This document shows, piece by piece, positions 38,282 to 45,764 of a stretch of DNA of 64,000 nucleotides. The notes beneath the pieces were generated by a model. That model was not told the DNA's origin, did not search any database, and saw nothing but the letters and a program-made list of their open reading frames with translations. Made by a program: the position numbers and the translations under genes. Position 1 is the stretch's first letter; every line of letters begins with the position of its first letter. This stretch comes from Pseudomonas sp. MTM4 (GTDB taxonomy: Bacteria; Pseudomonadota; Gammaproteobacteria; Pseudomonadales; Pseudomonadaceae): NCBI RefSeq assembly GCF_019355055.1, contig NZ_CP048411.1, forward strand, positions 124,001 to 188,000. Direction: 5' to 3'.

Positions 38282-39955
38282 TTAGTCGCCTTTAGCCAGC
38301 CACACCAGCAGCACCAGATTCAGCAGCAGAGAGAACAGGGCGAGGCCGCGCCAGACCTTCAATGGCTCTCGCTCGAGCAATGGCCGCGTCGGCGCGTTGC
38401 TTGCCAGGCGCTCACCCTGTTCCAGTACCAGCAGCCATTCTTCCGCTGTTTCGAAGCGCTGCGTGGGCTCGGCCGCAACTGCGCGTCTGAGCATTTCATC
38501 CAGCCACTGGGGTAAGTCAGGTCGATAGCGGCTGGCCGATACCGGCGTACCGAAACGGGGACGCTGGAAAGCCTCGATCTCACCGTAGGGATAGCGCCCG
38601 GTGAGCAGGTAGTAGAGCGTGACGCCTGCTGCGTAGAGGTCCTGTTCCCGGCTCGGCTCCACGCCACTGAAGGCTTCGGGTGCGATAAAACTCGGCGTAC
38701 CTGGCAGCTTGTGCGGCGAATCCTGCGAGAGGCCCGGACAATAGGCCAGACCGAAATCCAGCAGGCGCAGCTCGTCCGCGTCGTCCAGGTGGAGATTTTC
38801 CGGTTTGATGTCGCGGTGCAGGATGTTGCGTCGATGCAACATGCCCAGTGCGCGGATCAGGCGTGGCGCCAACTGCAGCCAGTCGACCAGCAACATCGGG
38901 CCTTGCTGCTTGAAGCGCTGGGCGAGCGTCTGGCCGCTGTATTCGCGCTGCACGTAGTAAAGGTGTTGACGTTGGGGCAGGTCGTGGAGCTCGGGGAAAT
39001 GACGACCGGCGACTCGGCGCAGAAACCATTCCTCTTGCAGCAGGGCTGGTCCGGCTTCGGGTTCGTCAGCCCGGCTCGGCGGCAAGGTCTTGAGCAGCCA
39101 GGGCTGACCCTGTTGATCGCGCACCCGGTAGACCAGCGACTGGCGCGACTCGGCCAGCAACGCCTCGACGGTCCAGCCTTCGAATGTCTGGCCGAGCCGC
39201 AATCTGGGTGGCAACGGCCAATCGGCCAGCTGAGCGAGCGAATCGGCAAGCGCCGCTTCCGGCAATTCCTCGACCCGCAGCAGCAGGGCGCTGGCGTTGT
39301 CCTGGCTGCCGCTCTGGTGCGCGAGATTGACCAGCGTTCTGGCTGCGCTGGATAGATCTGGCTCGGCGCTAAGAACGTTCCGGATATCATTCTCGGCGAT
39401 GCTGGCCCAGACGCCGTCGCTGAGCAGCACGAAGGACTCGCCGAGCCGTAGTTCACCGTCGAGGTAATCCATCACCAGGTGCTGATCCAGGCCCATGGCA
39501 CGCTTGAGCACGTGCTGCATGTTCGGCTGTTCCCACACATGGTCTTCGCTCAAACGATGTAGCTGGCCGTCATACCAGTGATAAGCCCGGCAGTCGCCGA
39601 CATGGGCGAGGGTGAAGCGCCGCCCACGTAGCACCAGTGTGGTCAATGTCGTCAGCAGCGGCTGCCCGCCACCGTTGGCCTGTAGCCAGCGATTGTGAGC
39701 AACCAGCACCCGATCGAGCGACTGTGCGACGGTCCAGGTTTCCGGTGTCGCATAGTAATCGGTCGCCAGTGCCTGCAGGGTCGCGCGCGCCGCCAGGCTA
39801 CCGTCCGCGCATTGGCTGACGCCATCGGCGATAGCGAACAGCGCGCCCTTGCTCGCGGTGAGGCCAGGGGTCGGCGTGACGATACGCAACGCGTCCTGAT
39901 TTTCTGCACGCGGGCCGGTTGCGGTGGCTTCGCCGAAGGAAAGTTGAAGTGGCAT
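38282..39955 (-). CDS. Fused PP2C-type phosphatase and serine/threonine protein kinase, membrane-tailed
   Basis: 557 residues. Residues 1-230 are a PP2C phosphatase with metal-binding D44 (ADGVS), D180 (SDGVW) and D219 (SQDNAS). Residues 255-510 are a Hanks-type kinase: K289 in WLLKTLPP, catalytic HRDIKPEN (380-387), DFG (400-402) and the GTPSFIAPE activation segment; its ATP-loop is glycine-poor. One C-terminal membrane helix (ALFSLLLNLVLLVWLAKG) anchors it, with both domains in the cytosol. It follows the nitrate transporter gene on the same strand after 76 bases. It therefore probably belongs to the same nitrate-controlled unit, as in P. aeruginosa where the kinase gene also sits beside the transporter. 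Targets are unknown. Confidence 0.9.
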   Translation of the reverse strand: MPLQLSFGEATATGPRAENQDALRIVTPTPGLTASKGALFAIADGVSQCADGSLAARATLQALATDYYATPETWTVAQSLDRVLVAHNRWLQANGGGQPLLTTLTTLVLRGRRFTLAHVGDCRAYHWYDGQLHRLSEDHVWEQPNMQHVLKRAMGLDQHLVMDYLDGELRLGESFVLLSDGVWASIAENDIRNVLSAEPDLSSAARTLVNLAHQSGSQDNASALLLRVEELPEAALADSLAQLADWPLPPRLRLGQTFEGWTVEALLAESRQSLVYRVRDQQGQPWLLKTLPPSRADEPEAGPALLQEEWFLRRVAGRHFPELHDLPQRQHLYYVQREYSGQTLAQRFKQQGPMLLVDWLQLAPRLIRALGMLHRRNILHRDIKPENLHLDDADELRLLDFGLAYCPGLSQDSPHKLPGTPSFIAPEAFSGVEPSREQDLYAAGVTLYYLLTGRYPYGEIEAFQRPRFGTPVSASRYRPDLPQWLDEMLRRAVAAEPTQRFETAEEWLLVLEQGERLASNAPTRPLLEREPLKVWRGLALFSLLLNLVLLVWLAKGD

Positions 39956-39980
39956 AAGTCGATCCGAAGCGATCAGGTTT

Positions 39981-40024
39981 AGCTCGAAGCTAGAAGTTAA
40001 ATGCAGCGCTTCCAGCTTCCAGCT
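39981..40024. repeat. Imperfect inverted repeat between the transporter and kinase genes
   Basis: AGCTCGAAGCTAGAAG (39981-39996) pairs with CTTCCAGCTTCCAGCT (40009-40024), 14 of 16 positions, across a 12-base loop. On the minus strand it lies just after the transporter stop, so it could attenuate or protect the message before the kinase gene. The arms are built from the unit AGCTnGAAG, like other intergenic repeats here. Confidence 0.7.
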
Positions 40025-40031
40025 GATTCTT

Positions 40032-41243
40032 TTATACCCTTGCCACTGTCATTGCCGCCGACCCCCAGGTGGTTCTCCAACGACGCTTGACACCATAAAG
40101 GCCGAACCAGGCCAGCGCACCCAGGCTGGCGAACAGCCAGAGGCCCAGCTGGTAGTCGCCTGTGGCCTGCTTGACGGCGCCCAGGCCGGCTGTGAGCAGG
40201 AAACCCCCGATGCCGCCGGCCATGCCGACTAGCCCGGTCATCACGCCGATTTCCTTGTTGAAGCGCTGCGGCACCAACTGGAACACCGCGCCGTTGCCGG
40301 CACCGAGGCTGAGCATGGCGACGACGAACAACGCCAATGCGGCCGTCGAGCTCGGCAGATTGAACCCGACGATGAACAGGCAGATGGCCGTCACGGTATA
40401 CATCACCAGCAGCGAGCGGATGCCGCCGATACGGTCGGCCAGCGCGCCACCCAGCGGCCGCAACAAGCTCCCAGCGAACACGCAGGCAGCGGTGTAGTAG
40501 CCGGCCTTGACCGGGTCGAACGCGTACTGGTCGTGAAAGTAGCCGGGCAGGGTGCTGGCCAGTCCGAGGAAGCCGCCGAACGTCACGCTGTAGAAGAACA
40601 TGAACCACCAGCTGTCGCGGTCACTCAACGCCTTCATGTAGTCGGCGAAGGACTTCGGCGCGGGACGGTTCGGTGCGTTCTTGGCGACGCTGGCGAAGAT
40701 GATCAGGGTCAGTACCAGCGGGATCAGCGCCAGGCCGAACACGTTGCTCCAGCCGAACATCGTTGCCAGCACAGGTGCAAACAAAGCTGCAAGGACGGTC
40801 CCGGAGTTGCCGGCACCGGCGATACCCATGGCCTTGCCCTGATGCTGCGGTGGATACCATTGCGACGCCAGCGGCAGCGCGACGGCGAACGAGGCACCTG
40901 CCATGCCGAGGAACAGCCCGAGCAGCAGCGCTTGCTCATAGCTGTGGACGCCGTGGAGCCAGGCCACGAACAGCGCGGCGATCACCACGATCTGGCCGAA
41001 CAGCCCAGCTGCCTTCGGTGAGGTGCGGTCGGCCAGCATACCCAGCACCAGACGCAGAACGGCGCCGGAGAGAATGGGTGTAGCCACCATGAAGGCACGC
41101 TGCTGCGTGGTCAGCCCGAGATCAGCAGCGATCTGCACGCCCATCGGGCCGAGCACGTACCAGACCATGAAACTCAGATCGAAATAGAGAAAGGCGGAGA
41201 AGAGCGTCGGCGTATGGCCGGCTTTCCAGAAACTCGTATTCAT
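40032..41243 (-). CDS. Nitrate/nitrite transporter, MFS (NarK/NasA family)
   Basis: 403 residues, twelve membrane helices. Signatures of the nitrate-nitrite porter family are present: FDLSFMVWYVLGPMGVQIA in helix 1, AGAGNSGTVLAALFAP and LSLGAGNGAVFQLVPQRF (the two glycine-rich nitrate signatures). It imports nitrate for assimilation; the gene is called nasA in P. aeruginosa. ATG 41243 has GAGG six bases upstream. It has its own sigma-54 promoter and leader terminator, so import and reduction of nitrate share one control logic. Confidence 0.92.
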   Translation of the reverse strand: MNTSFWKAGHTPTLFSAFLYFDLSFMVWYVLGPMGVQIAADLGLTTQQRAFMVATPILSGAVLRLVLGMLADRTSPKAAGLFGQIVVIAALFVAWLHGVHSYEQALLLGLFLGMAGASFAVALPLASQWYPPQHQGKAMGIAGAGNSGTVLAALFAPVLATMFGWSNVFGLALIPLVLTLIIFASVAKNAPNRPAPKSFADYMKALSDRDSWWFMFFYSVTFGGFLGLASTLPGYFHDQYAFDPVKAGYYTAACVFAGSLLRPLGGALADRIGGIRSLLVMYTVTAICLFIVGFNLPSSTAALALFVVAMLSLGAGNGAVFQLVPQRFNKEIGVMTGLVGMAGGIGGFLLTAGLGAVKQATGDYQLGLWLFASLGALAWFGLYGVKRRWRTTWGSAAMTVARV

Positions 41244-41386
41244 TGAATACCTCACTAGACGGTGTAACCGCCGCGCCGGAATAGGCGGCGGCCATGCGGT
41301 GACTGCCCAGCCGATCCGGCTGCGCGCTCGAAGCTGTTGCGAATGGCTGGGTCGTTGCCATCGCGCCCCGATCCCTGGAGCAAACG

Positions 41387-41438
41387 AAAAAGCGCCGCGA
41401 AACCGCCGTCAGTCTCGACGGGGCAACGCGACGCCTTT
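41387..41438 (-). terminator. Leader terminator in front of the nitrate transporter gene
   Basis: Minus-strand AAAGGCGTCGCG (41427-41438) pairs with CGCGGCGCTTTTT (41387-41399), with two G-U wobbles and an inner CCGTC/GACGG stem. It ends about 145 bases before the start codon. The left arm shares GACAAAGGCGTC with the other nitrate leader. Confidence 0.8.
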
Positions 41439-41451
41439 GTCATGTCTGTGA

Positions 41452-41469
41452 GTAACCGCCTTTGGCTAC
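41452..41469 (-). promoter_or_regulatory. ANTAR-type hexaloop hairpin in the nitrate transporter leader
   Basis: On the minus strand GUAGCC and GGUUAC pair over six positions (one G-U) around the six-base loop AAAGGC, with A at position 1 and G at position 4. Its position between the sigma-54 promoter and the leader terminator is the same as in the nitrate reductase leader, although the stem sequences differ. This covariation of stem with conserved loop positions supports a real NasT target. Confidence 0.75.
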
Positions 41470-41482
41470 CTGATGTGCACTA

Positions 41483-41498
41483 AGCATTGGTTGTGCCA
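41483..41498 (-). promoter_or_regulatory. Sigma-54 promoter of the nitrate transporter gene
   Basis: Minus-strand TGGCACAACCAATGCT has TGGCAC at -24 and GC at -12 with the correct ten-base gap. Further upstream, GCACC-TCA-GGTGT at 41566-41578 resembles an NtrC site with a spacer two bases short. The gap between the transporter and thioesterase genes is 359 bases, and these elements account for most of it. Confidence 0.72.
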
Positions 41499-41602
41499 AG
41501 AGTCGAAGCCTGACGTTTAGCGGCTTCGCGCGCAGGTCAGGGCTTCGCTGCCGAGCGAAATGGGCGCACCTCAGGTGTGTCGTGCTTCGAAGTGGGGCGT
41601 TT

Positions 41603-42046
41603 TCAGCCGATGCGGTTAGCCTTGGGGAACTTCGCGTCGAACTCGCTGGGCATCGGCACGACGCGCTTGTTCAGATAGTCATAGAAAACGAAACCGGATT
41701 TGGCCATGGCGACCAGGGTGCCATCAGCGGGCCGGGTAATGCGGAAGGTGATGTCGCCACCGTAGCGGTTGAAGTCCATCACACCGACTTCGAACAGCAG
41801 CACGTCACGCGCATGGGCTTCGGCTTTGTAGGTAGTGGCGAGGTCGGTAACGATGATGCCGCTGCCGTCCTTGCGGGATTCAGCGATGCCGTAGGCGAAC
41901 AGGAAGCGCGCGCGGGCTTCGGAAATCATCGAGATCATCGAATCGTTGGCCAAATGGTTGGCGGCGTTAATGTCGGTGATGCGTACGGTCAGTTGGGTGG
42001 TGAAGCAGAACTGGTCTTCGGGAAACTGCAAGGTCAGGCGGGCCAT
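41603..42046 (-). CDS. Acyl-CoA thioesterase-like hotdog-fold protein
   Basis: 147 residues. VRITDINAANHLANDSMISMISEARARFLFAYG matches the 4-hydroxybenzoyl-CoA thioesterase type of hotdog fold, where an aspartate followed by a short loop and xHLxN contacts the CoA thioester. GGDITFRITRPADGTLVAMAKSGFVFYD forms the later strands. It probably hydrolyses an acyl-CoA, but the substrate cannot be deduced. It lies upstream of the nitrate transporter on the same strand but is separated by the sigma-54 promoter. Confidence 0.8.
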   Translation of the reverse strand: MARLTLQFPEDQFCFTTQLTVRITDINAANHLANDSMISMISEARARFLFAYGIAESRKDGSGIIVTDLATTYKAEAHARDVLLFEVGVMDFNRYGGDITFRITRPADGTLVAMAKSGFVFYDYLNKRVVPMPSEFDAKFPKANRIG

Positions 42047-42166
42047 GATGTGCTCGTTCGAGGAGAAATGGCGCGCATTCTAGGGCACCACGGGCCGGCT
42101 GGAGAGGTATGTCCTGCAAGCCTGCAGCCTTGTAGCGGATGCTTTGTAGGGTGCGCTCCGGTAACT

Positions 42167-42745
42167 TTACTGGCCGAGCAATTCGTTCATCGCGATGATC
42201 TGTTCGGCCACCTGAATCAATTTCTGCTGGCGGCTCATGGCCTGGCGGCGCATCAGGGTGTAGGCGTCTTCCTCGTTGCAGTCGCGCATCTTCATGAGCA
42301 TGCCTTTGGCCAGTTCGATGCGCTTGCGTTCGATCAGCTGCTGATCGCGCGCTTGCAGTTGCGCGCGAATCGCCTGATCGCTTTCGAAGCGGGCCATGGC
42401 CACGTCGAGGATGGGTTTCAGGCGCTGGGCCTGGATACCTTCGACGATATAGGCGCTGACACCAGCGCGAATCGCCTGGCGCATGGCATCGGGGTTGTCA
42501 TCGTCGGTGAACATCACGATGGGCCGCGGCTGGTCACGGCTGACCAGCACCACCTGCTCCATTACGTCTCGGCCAGGTGAGTCGGTGTCGATCAGCACCA
42601 CGTCGGGGCGAATTGCATCGACCCGCTCGGGCAGGTCGATGGTCAGGCCGGATTCCTCGATCACCTCGAAACCGGCTTCCATCAGCGCGGCGCGCAGGCG
42701 ACCGACCTTGCGGGGCGTATCGTCGATCAGCAGGACGCGAAGCAT
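42167..42745 (-). CDS. nasT: ANTAR-domain response-regulator antiterminator NasT
   Basis: 192 residues. A receiver-like domain (VLLIDDTPRKVGRLRAAL, DVVLIDTDSPGRD, IVMFTDDDNPD) is followed by a coiled linker and a C-terminal ANTAR RNA-binding domain (IERKRIELAKGMLMKMRDCNEEDAYTLMRRQAMSRQQKL). It binds hexaloop hairpins in nascent RNA and prevents termination; NasS holds it in check without nitrate or nitrite. The ATG follows AAGGGAGA and lies 11 bases after the nasS stop. Confidence 0.93.
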   Translation of the reverse strand: MLRVLLIDDTPRKVGRLRAALMEAGFEVIEESGLTIDLPERVDAIRPDVVLIDTDSPGRDVMEQVVLVSRDQPRPIVMFTDDDNPDAMRQAIRAGVSAYIVEGIQAQRLKPILDVAMARFESDQAIRAQLQARDQQLIERKRIELAKGMLMKMRDCNEEDAYTLMRRQAMSRQQKLIQVAEQIIAMNELLGQ

Positions 42746-42756
42746 GGCTTTCTCCC

Positions 42757-43980
42757 TTAGCTCGGCTCGGACAGCGCGGCGGTTTCGGTTAGGCCATCCA
42801 AGGCGAAGCTGCGCGCATAAGCCGCCGGATCGTTGCCGTTCCAGCGACTGCCATCCATCAGCACGGCGCTGCGCATGACCGAATCCGGCACTGAAATGTT
42901 CAGCGCCGTCGCGGCATCGCGGTAGAGGCTGGTTTGCTGCACCTTCTGCGCAACGGCGAGGTAGTCCGGATCTTCGCGCAACAGGTTCCAGCGGCGCAGT
43001 TGGGTCATGAACCAGAGGCCGTCGGAGAGGTAGGGCATGTTCACCTCGCCGTTGCCGAAGAAGCGTAACGGGTGTTCATCCTGCCAGGCGTAGCCCAGGC
43101 CATCTTCATACTGGCCGAGGAACCGCGGCTCGATGGCAGCCACCGGTGCATCGACGTAGCCGCTGCCGGCGATCAACTGCGCAGTGCTGCGTCGATTCTC
43201 CTGGCTCTCGTCGATGAAACGGCTGGCTTCGAGGATCGCCATGATCAGCGCGCGGGCAGTGTTGGGATATTGCTCGACGAAGGCGCGCGTGCAGCCCAGC
43301 ACCTTTTCCGGATGGTCGGGCCAGATCGACTGGCTGGTGGCCAGGGTGAAACCCAGGTCTTCGCGGATCGCCTGGGCGCCCCAGGGCTCGCCGGCGCAGA
43401 AACCATCGATGCGATCTGCCCGCAGGTGAGCCACCATTTGTGAAGGCGGCACCACCAGCGTACGTACGTCTTTCAGTGGGTGGATGCCGTGGGCGGCCAG
43501 CCAGTAGTACAGCCAGAGGGCATGCGTGCCGGTAGGAAAGGTCTGCGCCAGGACGAGTTTTGCACCGCTCTGGCGCACGCTGTGGCTGAGCGCTTCGGGA
43601 TCGGTCACGCCAGATGACTTGAGTGTGCTGGACAAGTTGATGCTCTGGCCGTTTTGCGCCAGACCCATGAGCACCGCCATGTCGACGGGCGCGCTGCCGC
43701 CGATACCCAGATGCACGGCATAGATCAGGCCGTACAGGCCGTGGGCGGCGTCCAGCTCACCTTCGATCAGCTTGTCGCGAATATTCGACCAGGACGTTTG
43801 CCGTTGCAGGTTGAGGGTCAAGCCGTAGGGTTGAGCAAAGCCTTGCGTGGCGGCAACGATCAGCGATGCGGCATCGGTCAGGGCCATGAAGCCGAGATTG
43901 ACGACGTGCTTTTCCGGCGCATCGCTGCCTGTGATCCAGGCCAATGGATCGGGCCGTGGCGGGGTGTGGAGATGGGTCAT
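42757..43980 (-). CDS. nasS: Nitrate sensor NasS (ABC-type nitrate-binding protein homologue)
   Basis: 407 residues. It is homologous to the nitrate-binding protein of NrtA/SsuA type (NLGFMALTDAASLIVAATQGFAQPYGLTLNLQRQTSW, GFCAGEPWGAQAI, WPDHPEKVLGC). It has no signal peptide and no lipobox, so it stays in the cytosol. No transporter permease or ATPase genes are adjacent. These points and the following nasT identify it as NasS, which sequesters NasT until it binds nitrate or nitrite. Confidence 0.9.
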   Translation of the reverse strand: MTHLHTPPRPDPLAWITGSDAPEKHVVNLGFMALTDAASLIVAATQGFAQPYGLTLNLQRQTSWSNIRDKLIEGELDAAHGLYGLIYAVHLGIGGSAPVDMAVLMGLAQNGQSINLSSTLKSSGVTDPEALSHSVRQSGAKLVLAQTFPTGTHALWLYYWLAAHGIHPLKDVRTLVVPPSQMVAHLRADRIDGFCAGEPWGAQAIREDLGFTLATSQSIWPDHPEKVLGCTRAFVEQYPNTARALIMAILEASRFIDESQENRRSTAQLIAGSGYVDAPVAAIEPRFLGQYEDGLGYAWQDEHPLRFFGNGEVNMPYLSDGLWFMTQLRRWNLLREDPDYLAVAQKVQQTSLYRDAATALNISVPDSVMRSAVLMDGSRWNGNDPAAYARSFALDGLTETAALSEPS

Positions 43981-44144
43981 GCGAACGGGACCTTTGACAT
44001 GCTGGACGCGCGGATCGCCGCCGGAGGCGGCTAATGCGCTGAGAGATCATGTGCCTGACGAAGCAAGCCACATGCCAAAGGGAATGACGACCTGCCCGGC
44101 TCGGTTCAGACGCGGGCCATACGTTAACTGCTGCTCTGCGAGCT

Positions 44145-45764
44145 TTAGCGCGGATACAACGGCGGCAATGCGCCGGCTTCCGTCTCGGTGGCGGTCGGTT
44201 GAGCAGTCGGCAGATTCTGGATGGCCTGCCATAGCGCCTCGCCTTGCCAGCGCTGACCGGTCTCGCTGTAGAGCGCGCCGTTCAAGCCATCCAGCGCATC
44301 GGACAGCGGGACGAAGCGTGCGGCCATGTCCGCCAGCGTCTCGGGTTGCTGACGTGCCCAGGCATCGAGCGCGTGGCGGGTCGCCTGGGTGTCGTTGGCC
44401 AGACAGGCGCGCTTGAGATCGTCGAGCAGGCTGCGCGGTGTCGGACCGCTCTGCACCGTGCGGATCACCGCCGGCTGGCTGCGTGCCCGCAACCACAGGC
44501 CGAAGCCGAGCAGGGTGGTCAGGGCCAGCACTGCACTGCTCAGCTGCCACGGCCATAGCCGTGTTTCGGTCTGCGCCTGAGGCATGTCTGGATGCTCGAT
44601 CGGTGCATGTTGAAACTCGGGGTTTTCTGATACCTGAAGTGCCCGCTCGGGCAAGGTGCTGCGCTCCAGGCGATCTTCGACGGTGTTCCACCAGACCAGC
44701 TCTACGCTTGGCAGTACATATTCTCCGGCGCCTGTCGCAACGAGCGCCTCGCGCTGCTCACGGCTGCCGCTGACGCCCTTGTCAGTGACCTCGTCGTTCA
44801 GGCTTGGCTGGTCGGGATAACGCCGAAGTCCAGCCACCGGCGGCGATTCGAGCGGAGGCAACTGGGTGCTGGACAGGCCTTCGGCCTTCAGCATCAGGCT
44901 GCGCGTCAGGGCCTCTCCCAGCTGTGCGTCCTGCGGTTGCGGACTCCAGGCTTCGACCAGGGTCAGATTTGTCGCCGGAAGCCAGGGCGCATCGGCGGGA
45001 TATTCGGCCGGCTTGGCTTTGACCTCCAGAGGAATCTCAGGAGATTTGACCTGGGTGGACTTGCCGAAGCGAGAGCCGTAAAAGGCACCGTTCGACGCCA
45101 CGGTGGTCGCACTGAACAGCTGCGCGGGAATGCTCAACGTGCCGCTTTTCTGCGGGAACAGCGCATAGCGGATCTCGATCACGCCGTGGCGAATGCCGTT
45201 GATATCTTTTTCATAAGTGCGTGGTTCGCCGAGTCGCTCGACCAACGCATCGCTCATCTGCAAGGGCGATAGCGTGCTGTCATCGTAAAGCGACACGGAA
45301 TGGTAGATGCGCAGGGTCAGCACCACCTGCGCCTGGACGTAGACGCTGTCCTGGTCGAGGCTGGAGTCGATGAATATTGGCGCCAGCGTGTCGCTGCCTT
45401 CGTTCCCGGGCTCGCTGACATGCAGCGTGATGGGTTCGCTGCGCCAGTCGCCCAGCTGCAATGGCGGAATCACCACGTAGCCGGTCTGCAACGGCTGAAG
45501 CGTGATCAGCCACTGCGTGATGGTGCGCGCCTCGCCGTTGGCACCGGACAGCTGGTTGACCTGGCGGCTGTCGAAGACTTTGAACAAGCCATCGAGTGGC
45601 TGCAGGTTCGGTCTGCCGAAGGCCGTGATATCCCCAGTCTCGAGCGTCAACTCGACGGTTTCATCCAGGCTCAGCTGGGTGCGATCGACCCGAGCGACCA
45701 GCGCAGCGGCGCTCGCCTGGCAGCCGAGCAGGAGCAAAAACACCAGTGTCATCAGCCGCGTCAT
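44145..45764 (-). CDS. batD: BatD-like protein, last gene of the moxR/bat cluster
   Basis: 539 residues. A signal peptide (MTLVFLLLLGCQASA) is followed by immunoglobulin-like beta domains of BatD/oxygen-tolerance type (ARVDRTQLSLDETVELTLETG, GYVVIPPLQLG). A membrane helix near residue 415 (WQLSSAVLALTTLLGFGLWL) precedes a cytosolic helical tail. It is envelope-anchored and thought to act with the VWA proteins BatA/B. Its ATG overlaps the stop of the gene before it by four bases. Function in pseudomonads is not established. Confidence 0.85.
   Translation of the reverse strand: MTRLMTLVFLLLLGCQASAAALVARVDRTQLSLDETVELTLETGDITAFGRPNLQPLDGLFKVFDSRQVNQLSGANGEARTITQWLITLQPLQTGYVVIPPLQLGDWRSEPITLHVSEPGNEGSDTLAPIFIDSSLDQDSVYVQAQVVLTLRIYHSVSLYDDSTLSPLQMSDALVERLGEPRTYEKDINGIRHGVIEIRYALFPQKSGTLSIPAQLFSATTVASNGAFYGSRFGKSTQVKSPEIPLEVKAKPAEYPADAPWLPATNLTLVEAWSPQPQDAQLGEALTRSLMLKAEGLSSTQLPPLESPPVAGLRRYPDQPSLNDEVTDKGVSGSREQREALVATGAGEYVLPSVELVWWNTVEDRLERSTLPERALQVSENPEFQHAPIEHPDMPQAQTETRLWPWQLSSAVLALTTLLGFGLWLRARSQPAVIRTVQSGPTPRSLLDDLKRACLANDTQATRHALDAWARQQPETLADMAARFVPLSDALDGLNGALYSETGQRWQGEALWQAIQNLPTAQPTATETEAGALPPLYPR

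Noticed and set aside
42757..43980. Periplasmic nitrate-binding protein of an ABC importer
   Set aside because: No signal peptide and no permease or ATPase genes nearby; adjacency to the ANTAR gene points to the cytosolic sensor NasS.
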